Of a DNA stretch of 64,000 nt, positions 12,040-23,629 are shown piece after piece. The notes under the pieces were generated by a model that ran no database searches, was not told where the DNA came from, and worked only from the letters and a program-made list of their open reading frames with translations. The stretch is from Perkinsus olseni (Eukaryota > Perkinsozoa > Perkinsida > Perkinsidae): NCBI GenBank assembly GCA_013115135.1, contig JABANP010000078.1, positions 62,001 through 126,000 of the forward strand. Direction: 5' to 3'. How positions within the stretch are numbered: the stretch's first letter is position 1; each line of letters starts with the position of its first letter. The translations under genes and the position numbers were made by a program.

Positions 12040-15000
12040 GACGAAGAGGCTCATCCCCAGAAGATGCGTCACTTCCCGCACAGGTTCGATCCCCGGCAGC
12101 GTCACCTTTTCACGCCGGCCGTAACGGACAGCCTTTCTCTCCCTCCACCATTGTGCGGTGCTTTATTAATAGACGGCCTGAAGGTGCACTGAGCCAACTC
12201 TTCCGCCTCTATCTCCAACTGCCGTAACCTCTGCGCCTAGGCTACATCGTGATGCCCTGCCCGATTCCGACAGCACCCCACCTCCGCCCGACGCTCCCTC
12301 TCCTCAGCTACTCGTCTCAGATAGTCGCTGCCACGCTCAACATCCAAACGAAGTCTTGAAGGGATCTGAAATATAGAAAGAACCACTACATCAAACTATC
12401 CGACCATACGGATTTTCGCCAAGATCGACGCTTCAACCTAAGATTCCTAACCATCCCACTCACCTCGTTTGAGAGGCCCATCCGGCACCCTTAGTAATAC
12501 TGTTAACCGACCTTCTTCTCTCCTCCTCGGCCTCCTTCCTGTCCTTCAATGTACGTGCCAGTCGTGCTATACTCTCCCTCCTCCTGGCTCATGTCATCAT
12601 ACGACATCTCCACCACCTGCGGCCTCAATAGCCCCTTCCAGCCCCCTCCTCCCACCCACTCACCGTCCTAGACCGCGCCCGCCGTGCCTTCGCCGTCACT
12701 ACTGGTACCTGTGCAGCAGCTGCCACTAGCAGCAGCCACGATAAGGACATTACGAATGGGCGGCTCATTTCCAATTCCCTCAGCATCCCCTCCCGGGACT
12801 CCGAGTGCTTCGATCTGATACGCTCGGTCACCTTGGGCACCGACACTCGCCGAGATCGACTAAGCAGCATATACTCCGCAGGCCTCCACTCGCTTCAGTT
12901 TGTACTCGCATATCTTAGGTTCATGCGTGCAGTCGGCACGAACCTCCCTCTCGAGCATTCCAAGCTTCTCTTGCCGACGAGCTTCTCGTTCGTTCTGTCG
13001 CGTGAGAAAGCTATGCCTACAAAGCACAAGCTATATGGTCGGACGTATCTTAGGTCGAACATTGCAAGATACGCATCGATGTCGGCTGGTACCCCCCGTT
13101 CGGGTAGCGGTTACATGATAGTCTGCATCTGGACTTCACTCAACCGAGTCTCGGCCTTTCTAGAAGGCATGTCATATCCTCTGCCACACGACACACGACG
13201 ACGGCCGTGTGAAGCCAATCGGTCGAACACCTGCATGAAAGCGAAGGACAGATACTCCAACATCATAGTGTAGGCGAGAGGAGGAAGGATTCGAGCCAGC
13301 TGAGATGGAGCCATGAGAGCTAGAGTCGCGCAAACGCCCTCACATTGGTCTCCATGTATTCTCTTGCATGCCTCATGCTCCTGCGGACCGTGTTAGTTGC
13401 TGGCGTGAACTCTGATGGTCCTCGCTGGGGAGGGGACGACGAGGAGGAACCTGCCCATCCAGGAAGCCTAGGCTTATAGTGGGCGATGAGGGGACGAGCG
13501 CTACTCGGGCCTCCACGGCCATTGAGCAGAGCGGTCGGCCCGACTAAACTCGAAGCCTCTGACAGTACCCCTCACCTTGTTGTCGAGTAGCCTCGAACAG
13601 CCTACTACTCCCCTGCCTCATACGCTGGGACTTTCCTATATCTGGCGTGAAGGTACCTGAGCGGTTATTGATGATGATAATGACAGCATAGAGGTGTACT
13701 CGACTACATGCCGCTATCTCTTTCTCCTCTCTCGCCTCTTCTGCTGCCCTCTCACGCTCCTTCCTCCGCTGTTCCCATTCTTTGACCTAAGATACCACTC
13801 TTTACCCTAATCCTAAAGGTAGGCCCCCCACACACCTCTCACGACAGACGACGAATAGCTTGGGAAACAATAAGACTCTCAGGCATATCAGTTTCCCGTA
13901 CTAACCATACACAGCCTAACCACACCCTGGTATATCCCTACCTGCTGGGGCCCTATCCTGGTCTGAGTCCCTCGGCGCTGAGCAGAAGTCTTGGGTTTGA
14001 ACTTGCATTCCCTCATCGAGTCCTCTTCCTTCTCCCTCCTCCTCTCCTCTAACCTCTGCTCCCTCTTCATCGCCCATGCCCCATGCCTCTCATACAGCGC
14101 TGACGAGGAAGGGGAGCTGTCCATGACTTTAGCTCGCGACCGTCGGGAGGGAGGGAAGTAGCGCTGGGGACGATGATGAGGTCATCGTATCTGAAGGGCA
14201 CCCAAGAAGGGATTCCTCGAGACGCCCACTGGAGCTGGACTTCACCTCTGTAGGCGATACTATTGCCGATGGTGTTGTCCACGTCATCTCCCATTACTAA
14301 GGACACGCTTTCCCATGACGAAGGTGTGACGCTTCCTCGGTGAGGATGATGCTGTACTGGAATAACAGCTCACACTGGTCGCACCCAAGTCCGCCGCTGT
14401 TATCCTCCCTTTGTCGTATCTGATACCTCGACCTATCCGTTTCCTGCCAGCATGACCTGAAGATACCTCCTGTCTGTGGCCAAGCCCCGATAATGGGCCG
14501 CATAAGGTCCTGCTGCCGTCACGCCACTAGATGCCGTTCTGATCGTCGAGGAGGCCGACAAGGGACGGTAGTGGGTATGGTACGTACGACTGAGGAATCC
14601 CCATGACGATGATGCGGCAGTAGAACTGAAAGATACTCTAGCGGCCGACAGCCGACTTGCCTCGGATCTTGCATGGGTCGACGTAGATACGACCAGTCAG
14701 GCAGTCTTCGCTGTGCATCGCTCCGCCTACTCCGCGCAGAGAGCATATGGCTTCTATGGTAAGCCTCAGTGGCCAGTCTATTGGCCGAGTCCAGGGACTC
14801 CAACAGCTCCTCTGAATTGAACTCAAGGTGAGCCTTCCCTCGCCTCCCTTCCCCTACCCGGCCCACTGTCATCAACCATACTCAGCCTCCGCAGCTTATC
14901 TCGCAGCACGACGCCATCCCTCTGCTCCTGCAGTCGAGTAGCATTCCGGACGGAGGTGCTGCAGGGGTAATAGCCTACCAACAGCCGTTCGGCCGCCTCG

Positions 15001-15050
15001 GGTGTGAGCAGGGTTGGTACGTTAGTTGAAGGGGCATCCTCAAAGACCAT
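12040..15050 (-). CDS. Unknown coiled-coil/basic protein, multi-exon
   Basis: The start at 15050 gives MVFEDAPSTNVPTLLTPEAA followed by an R/K/E-rich helix. After a 45-nt intron comes FNSEELLESLDSANRLATEA. Further exons include CKIRGKSAVGR, CRIIVMGIPQSYV, AYRGEVQLQWASRGIPSW and MKREQRLEERRREKEEDSM, then ECKFKPKTSAQR, a 'C-x-F-x-P-K' motif common in charged alveolate proteins. The downstream exons (13300-12600) are also helical and charged. No catalytic domain was recognised. A tRNA-like sequence lies at 12060-12115 and element C copies at 12435, 12913, 13045 and 13783. Exon joins and the 3' end are approximate, and two genes may be present. Confidence 0.4.
13045..13072. repeat. 28-bp element C with 7-bp terminal inverted repeats
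   Basis: GTATCTT, 14 nt, AAGATAC. The same 7+14+7 architecture recurs at 38819-38846, with AGGT(C/T)GAA at the same internal position. Confidence 0.6.
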
Positions 15051-15132
15051 CGTTCTACAGTTCTGGTGATTAATAATTTACCAACGCGAGAAACATAACA
15101 GAGGGTAATGTACGTTCGAAGCCGAGCAGAAA

Positions 15133-15910
15133 TCAATTTGACGCATCACAGGGCTCGAGGCAGTTCGGACTGCATTGCTGGTCGTCGAGATACTTAGCGT
15201 ACTTTTCGTACAGGTCAGGATGCTCTTCTTTCAACTGAGGATAGGCATGAATACTGAGCACGGAAGCTCGAGGTATCTGGACGATCTCCAAGTGCAGTCC
15301 AAATCGAGTAGTGTGCTTGGTGTGAGGCCCTACTACCTTGGGATAGAGACTGGTCCAGGGGTCCTCGACCATATCATCCTGTACAAAGCGCTGTATAGGA
15401 AGGTCCCGCATGGACTCAACATCATGCCATCTATGGCCTCCCTTCCCTTTACCTGATACTCTTCTCTACGTAAAGCCTCCACCCTCCCGTACTACCTTTC
15501 CGACCACCCCCTCCCTTGTGGAAGTGCCCCCCTTTCCCTTTAGACCCTTGTTGCTGCCAGGAGCCGTCCCTACTGCCGTATGGGCCATCACCCCACCTAC
15601 ATTAGGAAATCTATTTTATGCTACATTGCCAGCTATAACCTCTGGCCAGGATATGCTGCTGCCTTCCCTTTACCATACCCCGGCTGCTGTGGCCAATACC
15701 CTCCTCCTTTGGGATACATAAACAGTCAAACTGCCGTTCAACCCAGGACTCAGAAGCAGCTCCAGACCCTTTCCCGAAGCCTTACAATCCCTAGTATGAT
15801 ACTAACGCAGTACACGAGATGGAGGCGTTGCAGAGAAGCTCTAAGGGACGTCCCTGTTCAAATCAGCAAAACTTCAACAACGAAATCACCCTATCGTCGA
15901 CAGACGGTTC
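15133..15910 (-). CDS. Unknown protein, G/K/Q-rich N part with acidic C-terminal region
   Basis: The last minus-strand exon (about 15396-15133) is open: MRDLPIQRFVQDDMVEDPW, continuing with SLYPKVV, then LKEEHPDLYEKYAKYLDD and a Cys pair before the stop. Upstream minus-strand sequence encodes low-complexity YPKGGGYWPQQPGYGKGK and KGKGGHFHKGGGGRKGS in two frames, probably separated by an intron. The G/K/Y/Q composition suggests an RNA-binding or disordered protein. I do not recognise the family. Confidence 0.4.
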
Positions 15911-15919
15911 GATGGTGAT

Positions 15920-16226
15920 TTCCTGAACGAACCCAGACGACAAAGTTTTATCCCCGTAAGATTGGTCTTCCACCTGCGTACCGCCCTTGGCTTTTCTGTG
16001 AGTGGAAACGGAATTATACACGTGCCGGCTGCCCTTACTGACCAACGAACAAGTGCGCCGTGTTGCGCCTTGGACGATTTCGACAATTTGTCAATTTGAA
16101 AAATCGTGGTTCACTACGCGCTCGCCCGGAAAATCGTAACTTGACGGTTGTCGCCTTTAGAAGAGCTTAGGTGGATTAAGATCTTTTCCCTTTCCTCTCA
16201 GCCCCCCTTTACGTTATATATCTTCA
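15920..16226. other. Divergent intergenic region between minus and plus genes
   Basis: This is AT-richer sequence immediately upstream of DBP3. A pyrimidine-rich run (TTTTCCCTTTCCTCTCAG) about 30 nt before the DBP3 ATG could be a 5' splice-acceptor or trans-splice acceptor site. No gene seen. Confidence 0.3.
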
Positions 16227-18039
16227 ATGCCTGAAGCTGAGTCGAGGAAGAGAGCTCTTGATACCGATAAGGTGAAGTCAGGTCCGCCTGAGGTTATCTA
16301 TGGTGATTCCAAAATAGAAGTTGCTGGTAATACCATAAATCCCTCAAATCATAAGCATCATCGTGGCGCCCCCCTTCAGGTCTATCGGACCCCTCTGAGG
16401 TTCCCCTTGCACGGACGTTCGACGAGTCCGGTCTTCGGAAATCCTTGAAGGAGTATCTTAAGGAGAAGTTCTCGACCCCGTCAGCTATCCAGGCAGCCTG
16501 CTGGCCCCTCCTCCTCTCGGGCTTGGACGTGGTCGGTGTCGCTGAGACTGGCAGTGGCAAGACCCTCGGCTTTGCACTACCCTTCATGTCCAAGGCGATG
16601 CATAAGGGAGATGATGGTATGATGATGGTCCTCTCTCCTACCAGGGAGCTAGCCAGGCAGATCCACGAGGTGATCGTGGATGTCGATAAGAAGAAGCAGA
16701 AGCTTCCATCGATCTGTCTTTACGGTGGCACCCCGAAGTGGGAGCAACAGAAGCAGTTGAGAGCTGAGAAGCCTCGGATGGTGATAGGGACTCCTGGCCG
16801 AGTGCTCGACCTCCTGCAGGACGGCTCTTTGGACCTCAGCAAGGTCAACTACGCTGTGCTTGATGAGGCTGACAGGATGCTTGATATGGGTTTCCTTCCG
16901 AGTGTGACGGATATCTTCGGGTATCTTCCCGCACCTGATAAGAGACAATCTCTTATGTTCTCTGCTACTTGGAACAAGGAGGTAATAGTATCTTTTATTT
17001 TGTGTAGAGCCAGCTTCAACCTTAGGTGCGGAGGTTATCAAGAAAGTTGATGAAGCGTGAGCGTATTACTGTTACTGTGATGGGCAGCAATGAGAAGAAG
17101 AGCAATCAGGATGAGCTCACCGCCAACACTCGTATCACCCAAACGATAGACATCGTTCATGACCGGAAGCCCAAGATGAATCGTCTTTGGCATCACCTTG
17201 GCAACCTCTGCCCTAACAAGGGAGTCTGGAAGGTACTCATGTCCGGGGGGCAGAGAAAGCTTCGCTTTATTATCATAAAAAGTTGTGAAAAATTCGGTAC
17301 AGCAAGTACCTTGGTGGTATGTCACTTTTTTATAGAATTTTCGTGAGTCTCATTCTCCTTCGTTATATAGCGTGCTTTTGCTATTACTCACTCTCTGTAA
17401 CAGGTCATTGTTTTTGCCCTGTATAAGAAGGAAGCCGCTCATCTTGAGCGAATGCTTCGGGATTACTATGATGTTGTTGGCCTTCACGGTGACATGACCC
17501 AAGTAGCGCGCGAGGCTTCCATTAAGCGCTTCACCGAGGGCCAAAATCTGATACTGGTGGCTACTGATGTGGCTGCTAGAGGGCTTGATGTTAAGGACGT
17601 CTCAGGGGTTATCAACTATACCTTCCCATTGGTCATTGAGGATTATGTGCATAGGTAGGGAGATAGGTGAAGGTTCGATCCTCGGCGAGGACATTTTGGT
17701 TAGGATTGGCCGTACTGGTCGAGCTGGTCGTACCGGTCATGCAGTGACTATCTTCAATGCTGAGGAGGAGAAGCAGTTCGCCTTCGACCTCAAGGGGCTT
17801 CTGGAGCGATGTGGTCAGACGGTGAGAACCTCTCTCCAGACCACAGTCAGGCGTGGAATCTCTTGTGGCAGGTTCCCGAGGGCCTTGCTAAATTGGCTAA
17901 CCAGACGGGTGGGTTCAAGGCTAGTAAGAAGAAGGTCCATCCTATCTACGGAGCTTTCTTCAAGGATGAGGAGGAGATGGCTAAGTTGGAAGCGAAGAAA
18001 ACTCATGTCACGTTCTCGGATGACGAGGATGATGACTAG
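16227..18039 (+). CDS. DBP3: DEAD-box RNA helicase DBP3 (60S ribosome biogenesis)
   Basis: There are six exons: 16227-16302, 16380-16981, 17026-17232, 17404-17654, 17704-17821, 17872-18039. Motifs in order: Q region FSTPSAIQ, motif I AETGSGKT, Ia PTRELA, GG, Ib [57 protein letters not shown]. The tail ([14 protein letters not shown]...[10 protein letters not shown]) and the 'FALYKKEAA' block match Dbp3 rather than Dbp2/Ded1. Dbp3 is a nucleolar ATPase for pre-rRNA ITS1 processing. All introns restore frame exactly, at 77, 44, 171, 49 and 50 nt. The 17655-17703 intron splits motif VI (H-R|I-G) and is tRNA-like. The 16982-17025 intron carries element C. The N terminus is short and acidic/basic, as usual. 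Confidence 0.93.
16982..17025 (+). repeat. DBP3 intron with element C (antisense)
   Basis: This 44-nt intron starts GTAATAGTATCTTTT and ends GCCAGCTTCAACCTTAG, the reverse complement of the element C core. Frame is fixed by [14 protein letters not shown]. Confidence 0.8.
17655..17703 (+). repeat. DBP3 intron made of tRNA-like element D (sense)
   Basis: This 49-nt intron contains AGGTTCGATCCTCGGCGAGG followed by ACATTTTGGTTAG. It lies inside helicase motif VI, so both splice sites are certain: [12 protein letters not shown]. Confidence 0.9.
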
Positions 18040-18471
18040 GTCTCCAGGGCCTCCACGACGACGGCCGATACTGAGATCTATTTTACGAGCTAATCGTCAC
18101 TCGTCTGCTCCTGTATTAGTTACTACTAGTTCCACTATTGTGTATCTCATCGTCGTCGCTGGAGGGCTCGAGGGCCATCGTTACGTTTCTTCTACGTGTT
18201 CATTAGTCTGGGGTGGGATGCTGAGACCATTATGGTTTACACTCACTCAACGTACTGGAATCGGCAGGCACTACTGCCTTATCGTAATGACACTGTCCAA
18301 TTATACGCCGGTTTCTTGTAGAATTAGTTGAGTGTAGAGTGAAGGAGGGTCATATTTCAACCTGTTTCGTATCTTACTGGGTTCAACCTAAGATATCATG
18401 CTCGGCAGTTACTGTTTTTTAGTCTAATAATTGCAGCCTAGGCGGATTTAATTGGGGACTAGCGTTAGGGA
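18040..18471. other. Intergenic region DBP3-PITP
   Basis: No gene seen. An element C core (TTCAACCTAAGATAT) lies near 18384, here outside any recognised intron. Confidence 0.4.
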
Positions 18472-20007
18472 ATGCCAAGAGTTCAAGAGTATCGGATAGT
18501 CCTCCCCATGGAGATTGAACAATACCATGTGGCCCAGCTGTATATGGTAGCAAAATCAAGCTTGGAAGACACCACTGGAGGGGCCGGAGTGGAAGTGGTC
18601 ACTAATGAACCGTATGATAATGGTAGTAATGGCCGGGAGTGGGATTCGAACCGGGTACCTAGTGCTGGTCAATAGTCGGGGAGGAAAGTGACTGCAACGA
18701 GTTACCTCGTGTTCGGCTGCACTGAAATATCGGGGGTCCAGCGTAAATGGTCAGGATGTTGAGCTCTCTCAGGGGAGACCCAGGGTCAATTCACCCACAA
18801 GCGTATTTCCATCGCTCCCTACTTACCTTCTTGGGTCACGTCGTTAGTCAACCCTGACTGGTTGGTCTTCGACGAAAAAAGCTGGAACGCCTTCCCTCGG
18901 TGCCGCACCGTCTACTCCTGTCCTATGCTAAGCGAATTCTCGATGGAGATCGACAGTATGCACATCGAAGGCAACTGTACTGACGATAATGCATTGAAAC
19001 TGGATGGTAGTAATAGCGGCGACTGGACGGTTAAAGATGCCTCAACCGGGCAGAAAATCACTGTGAACCTTAGAGTCGGATTTGGCAAAGCGTAAAGTTG
19101 ACTTCATCGATATCGTTAATGACCGTATATCGAGTAAGGATTATAATCCTGATGAGGATCCGACCAAGTGGCGCAGCGAGAAGGTAGGGCAATATCACCT
19201 CCACTGGTTGCTGCTGTATTGTCCGCGTGCTAGCTCGGTATGGGCCCGTTGGAGTCGGACTGGATGGACACCACCCGACCAATCATGACCTGCTACAAGG
19301 TGGGTCTGGAATTGGAAGTTGCGATTGGAGTGGTATGGCTTATTAGGTTATCCATGTTACTTGCAACCCAGGACTTTCATGATGCAGAATAGAGTTGAGA
19401 GCTTTATTGTTAAGGCCACTAAGACTACGCTATTCAAGTAGTATCAGGGATATCGGAGGGCCTGTTGCCGCGGCAAGCTCATGACGCGCCGCGAAGTCTA
19501 CTGTGGTATGGTTCGATCTTGCGGAAGTTCAACTTGGATAGGTATCATCGTAAATGCGTCTGTTGGGCTGACGAGTGGGCGGCACTGACGATGGATGACA
19601 TCCGGCTGATGGAGGACAAAGTGCAGAAAAAATTGAGAAAGTTTTGGCGTGACAAGAGAATTGAGGAAGGCTTAGAAGTTCCGGACGATTCCGATAGCAG
19701 CGAGGTTGACATGGAGGTTGAAGATACTCCCAAGGCCGAAGAAGATGCCTCTCCTGGGAGCACTAGTGGCAGGTCGCGCAGTACAAGTCGACTGTCAACT
19801 AATAAGGATACTACCGGTCTGCTGACGGTCACTGCATCACCGGTGGATCCGGCAAGGACGAGTGTGAGTGCTAGTGTCAACAATGATATATCGATCATTG
19901 GGGCGAGCGCTAAAGCGAATAGGAAGGCAGGAGTGGATGTGATGAGAACTGGATCCTTGTTCAAGCTGGGAGATGGTATTATTAATACTAGTTGGAATGA
20001 GAGGTAA
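18472..20007 (+). CDS. Phosphatidylinositol transfer protein (PITP, class I-like START-fold)
   Basis: There are six exons: 18472-18622, 18773-19006, 19074-19183, 19234-19329, 19388-19437, 19542-20007. Family landmarks in order: N-terminal EYRIVLPMEIEQYHVAQLYM, TGGAGVEVVTNEPYD, GQFTHKRI, WNAFPRCRTVYSCPM, FIDIVND...KDYNPDEDPTKWRSEK, GPLESDWMD, CYK, NRVESFIVK, then HRKCVCWADEWAALTMDDIR. PITPs exchange PI and PC between membranes and supply PI for phosphoinositide signalling. After the ~270-residue core comes an acidic, Ser/Thr-rich tail (VPDDSDSSEVDMEVED...) of about 120 residues, not seen in short PITPs. The start is the canonical PITP start. Introns are 150, 67, 50, 58 and 104 nt; the first is tRNA-like. 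Introns 1 and 2 share the start GTAGTAAT. The fourth junction is the least certain. Confidence 0.92.
18623..18772 (+). repeat. PITP intron with tRNA-like element D (antisense)
   Basis: This 150-nt intron begins GTAGTAATGGCCGGGAG, then TGGGATTCGAACCGGGTACC, the reverse complement of a T-arm/B-box. Its ends are fixed by NEPYDNG|ETQGQFTHK. Confidence 0.85.
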
Positions 20008-20530
20008 TGAGTGAGGGAAGCGTAGGAGAAAATTGGATAAAAAAACTAGGACGGATTAATAATAGCCGAGTACTATTGGATAGGTCCTTGTGATGTGTTG
20101 TGATAAAGATAGAAACTCTTACTGTTCGGTACTCCCCCGTTCGACCGTCTTTTCCGTCGGTCAATGGATGCTTTTGCTCCGTCCACTGCCATGACTGGTC
20201 CGTATGTTTTCTACCTATCATCGGCAAATTTGGTAGTTCTATTGTTATCAGCTCCCTCAAATATTGAATTTTCATGCGCATTTGGTGCGGAGGAGTAACA
20301 TAAAAATACGAGTGAGACATGTCGCATCATGATTGTTCACAAGATTGACGGTTCGAGCCGTGGTGATCTCCGAGGTCAGAAAAAATTAATTTCGCAGTTC
20401 GGGGATCGCTGAGAAATGCAAACTCTCATTGGGAAATGCCGGTTGAAACAATGGTGGTGATTTTCCATGCCATAACTTCACTGCGGATGGTTATTTCTGA
20501 ACCAGTCGTTTATTATTCGGAGTTGGCATG
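20008..20530. other. Intergenic region PITP-PH gene
   Basis: No gene supported. A weak B-box-like GACGGTTCGAGCCGTGG occurs near 20346. Confidence 0.35.
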
Positions 20531-23522
20531 ATATGAGCATTATTGGAAGGAGCGCCTGCTCACCACTGTCCCTCCTTTTCTTCTGTAATCTTTTCGGACT
20601 CCGGGAACCGAGCTGTGAAGGGCATCGAGACGCGCTACCTTCGGGCTCCCACCTGTAGGCCGCCCCCTTTTGTAAGGTACTTTGTCCTGTCGGGGTCAGT
20701 GTTGAGCTACTATCGAGATTCACGCGAGTTGAGGCCGAAGGATAGTATCTCCATGAAGGGAGCTGTAGTGCAATGGTGTGGATCACATAAAGGCCGCGAG
20801 CATGCCTTCATAGTGGTAGTAGGCATTTTCTCGCGCGCCACGAAATTACTGGTCTCGGCTTGGCTGCTCAGATGCCTAGGGACAATCGTCGGCAGATAGT
20901 CGTGTCGGGTGGTAGTGAGGGCGAGACGAGGCAGTGGATGTTGTGGTGCCAGGAGGCGGCTGATAAGGCCACCGCCACGACCTCAGCGGAGGGCAGCTCG
21001 CCCAAAGCCGTCAGTGCTGCTTCCGTCACGACGGAGGGTCAACCAAGGGAAGAAGAAGCTTCCAAGGTTGAAGCTGGCGCAGGGCAGAATGCCGAGCTTG
21101 AGCAGCCCAGTCGGGCGGAGTCTGTCGAGGAGGTGAAGCCGACGTCCACTGGTGGCCTCCTGCCTGAGGAGTGCACGCGTTATTTGCCTAAGGAGGCCTT
21201 GAAGGGAGTGGAAGGCTTGCTGAGGTTCGTCAGATGCGGGAACCAGAGGAATGATATGTGCGTGGTGTAAGATGTCGGGCGTGGGAATCGAACCGGGGAC
21301 CTATAGCTCACCATCTCAGGTCCACTGATAAGGGTTTAAGACTGTGGAGAGAGGTCGAGCGAGGGAGGGAGGAGGCTAGTTTTACGGTTTTGCTATCAAA
21401 AATATGGTCCGAGGCCACCCGAGTGGACTTCTACTCCATACCCCTCTCTATCGCATTTGCCATCACCACCGGTTTCGTATTCATCCTATCACATGACTGG
21501 TGCCTTTCTGACACCTCTAGCTGTCCTTACTCTCACTATGTGGCTTATGTCCCTGCGTGAGCTACTGCCTGTTATAGATGCAGTACAGCAGGGTACCTGT
21601 AGTGGTGTAGTGGTCGGGGAGGTCAGCATACCTACCACCAGCGACGGCCTCATCGAAGCCGCCCTGTTGGACCTCTCGGAGTGGCACCGGTGGACGCCGG
21701 CCCTCCACGGTGATGCTGCGGCCAGGCTGTCCTGCACAGGGCTTAGTGATGGTGAAGTACAGAGGGCAGGAGATGGTAGAGCACATCATCAGACCAGTCC
21801 GGCGGAAGGGCACTCTGCCGTCATTGATCATGCTGCATTCCAACCAGAAGCACAATGACGAGTACACCTGCTGGGCCGTCTACCCTCAGTCCTCGTCAGT
21901 GTCGGTCATGATGGCCGGCACGAACGGGCCCGGCAAGGCTAAGCGGACGCTGGCCTTCATCAGGGAGTTCCTCAGTGGACTGCAGCTCATCACGGTAGTC
22001 TGTCCCCGACCCCGCCCTTCTCTACCGGACCTGGCCATGCCCCGAGGGAGTGAGCATATCCATGCGACCAGAAGGGGCAGTGGGGGCTGGGTGGAGCTGC
22101 CGGTACCCTTCGGAGTGGCGGGTCTGGATTCGGCGTTGAAGACGGCGCTGCTGCACAACTCGGAGGAGGCGGTAGTGGGAGGGAGGTTGGAAGGAGAAGA
22201 TGCGGCCAGTGTGATGCCGACGCTCATGGGTAGGTCACGGCGGAGCGAAGTTTTTTCGCGGATATTGACGTTGTCTCAGCGATGTCGTATATGTTCCTCC
22301 AGTCGAGTGTCTACATGCCGAGGGCGAGCACTGCCGTCGTTAATAATGATGCTCCGCGAGCGGTAGGAAAAATGACATGTGCTGGGATCGAACCCGGGTT
22401 GTAGATAGCAGACCGCTGGACCGGGAGATCTGCTTCAGTTACAACTCGTCGCGGCGTCTTTAGTAGGGAGCCTGCAACGCCTCCTTTGTGCCCTCCAGAG
22501 CAGCGATGCCTTCCTAGCCACCACCCCTACTGCTGCTGCTGCGTCGAAGGCCGTCATCATCCCGGGTGATACCTGCCAGTGCAAGGCGACCCCTAGAGGA
22601 GGGAGGAGAGGAGGGCAGGGCGGCGCGGAGATCTGCTGGGAGGCCATCAACGCCAACCATGCATACTATCTAGTGACGGAAGAGAAGGGCAATGGACAGT
22701 GGACTCAGAGAGGGACCATCAAGTGAGGAGGGAAAAATGCCGGACCTGGGATTCGAACTGGGGACCTCGTGGTTAACGCACGTCTTGCCAGGTACGGGGT
22801 GTCCCTGTTGCCTCCCTCACTCCGCCATAGGACTACTGGGATAGTCCTCAACCTCACAGGCCACCACTATATCGATTTCCTGGGTAGTGATAATGGTAAT
22901 ATCGCAGCGGAGCGAAGCAACAAACGATCGTCCAACAAGGCTGTCACAGCTAGGGTCACGGAATTGCCAAAGCTCGTAAGAAAGTGTCACGTGCCGGGGT
23001 CGAACCTGGGACTTCCTCCTTAACAGGTTTGCCGTCCTCTAAGCGGGTCGTCCAAGCATTGTTTGCTACGGTGGGAAGGGTGTATCTCTATCAGCATCCC
23101 TGGCGACACTGGGGGCACTTGTAAGCTCTCAATAGCCGATCCCTCGACTGGTGAGCAGCAGCAGCAGCAGCGGCTGTTCCCCGTCCGACTCCTCATTGTC
23201 TCAGGCTTGGTGACTGGTAGTGTCCGCAATGGTCGAGGGGCCCTGCACAGCTATGCTGAGGGCAACATCTTCGACCGGTTATGTTTCGATGGAGAGCCTC
23301 TGTGGGTGAGCGGAGAACTCCCAGACGACTTGGTTCAACCTTCGGAGGAGACAGTGGGGGCCTTCCCTCCTAAGGGGCCTCTGGTCGAGATAAAGGTGGG
23401 GGTGCAGGGATCGAACCAGGGACCTTTCGACTGCTTCGTCTCAGGTTGAGTCAATCAAGCGCCTCCTGCCAACCGATTGCCACAGTCATCATTCAACTGG
23501 CCGCTCTAGTCGTGTATCATCA
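20531..23522 (+). CDS. PH-domain protein with possible START-like lipid-binding region, multi-exon
   Basis: A PH domain is clear: RYFVLSGSVLSYYRDSREL (about 20675-20730), SISMKGAVVQ, HAFIV, intron 20816-20871, NRRQIVVSGGSEGETRQWML ending in the conserved Trp helix. A low-complexity E/A-rich linker follows, then hydrophobic segments (IPLSIAFAITTGFVFIL, about 21440) and a stretch, DLSEWHRWTPALHG to TLAFIREFLSGLQ, that resembles START-type lipid-binding proteins. Later exons give EICWEAINANHAYYLVTEEK, TGIVLNLTGHHYIDFLG and a final VESIKRLLPTDCH before a stop near 23520. PH+START proteins work in lipid transfer at membrane contacts; that role is inferred. At least five introns carry repeats: 20816-20871 (B), 21265-21319, 22363-22438, 22723-22791, 22976-23026 and 23396-23444 (D). 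A possible +1 slip occurs at GG near 21704. The start is uncertain. Confidence 0.6.
20816..20871 (+). repeat. PH-gene intron with element B
   Basis: This 56-nt intron inside the PH domain carries CTCGCGCGCCACGAAATTAC. Its ends are fixed by EHAFIV|MPRDNRRQIVV. Confidence 0.8.
22363..22438 (+). repeat. Intron with tRNA-like element D (antisense)
   Basis: GTAGGAAAAATGACATG, then GCTGGGATCGAACCCGGGTT, and an end of TGCTTCAG: the element reversed so that its 5' CTG end supplies the CAG acceptor. Confidence 0.65.
22723..22791 (+). repeat. Intron with tRNA-like element D (antisense)
   Basis: A 69-nt intron GTGAGGAGGGAAAAATGCC, then TGGGATTCGAACTGGGGACC, ending GTCTTGCCAG. The downstream exon stays open. 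Confidence 0.7.
22976..23026 (+). repeat. Intron with tRNA-like element D (antisense)
   Basis: A 51-nt intron with GTGCCGGGGTCGAACCTGGG between GTAAGAAAG and CTTAACAG. Confidence 0.65.
23396..23444 (+). repeat. Intron with tRNA-like element D (antisense)
   Basis: A 49-nt intron starting GTGGGGGTGCAGGGATCGAA, then CCAGGGACC, ending CGTCTCAG. Nearly the whole intron is the element. Confidence 0.7.
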
Positions 23523-23629
23523 TAATTGCTGTTCTATTTTTAGTATGTATTATTAATACCATCCTTTCCCCGAATCATCATCATGTTCTGTCGAGTTCAC
23601 AAGGTAGTGGCCAACACTGCGGCTCAGCC

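Noticed and set aside
17655..17703. Possible genuine tRNA gene from the B-box sequence
   Set aside because: No A box, D-arm or anticodon arm can be built, and the sequence lies exactly within a spliced intron. The same holds for the other tRNA-like copies.
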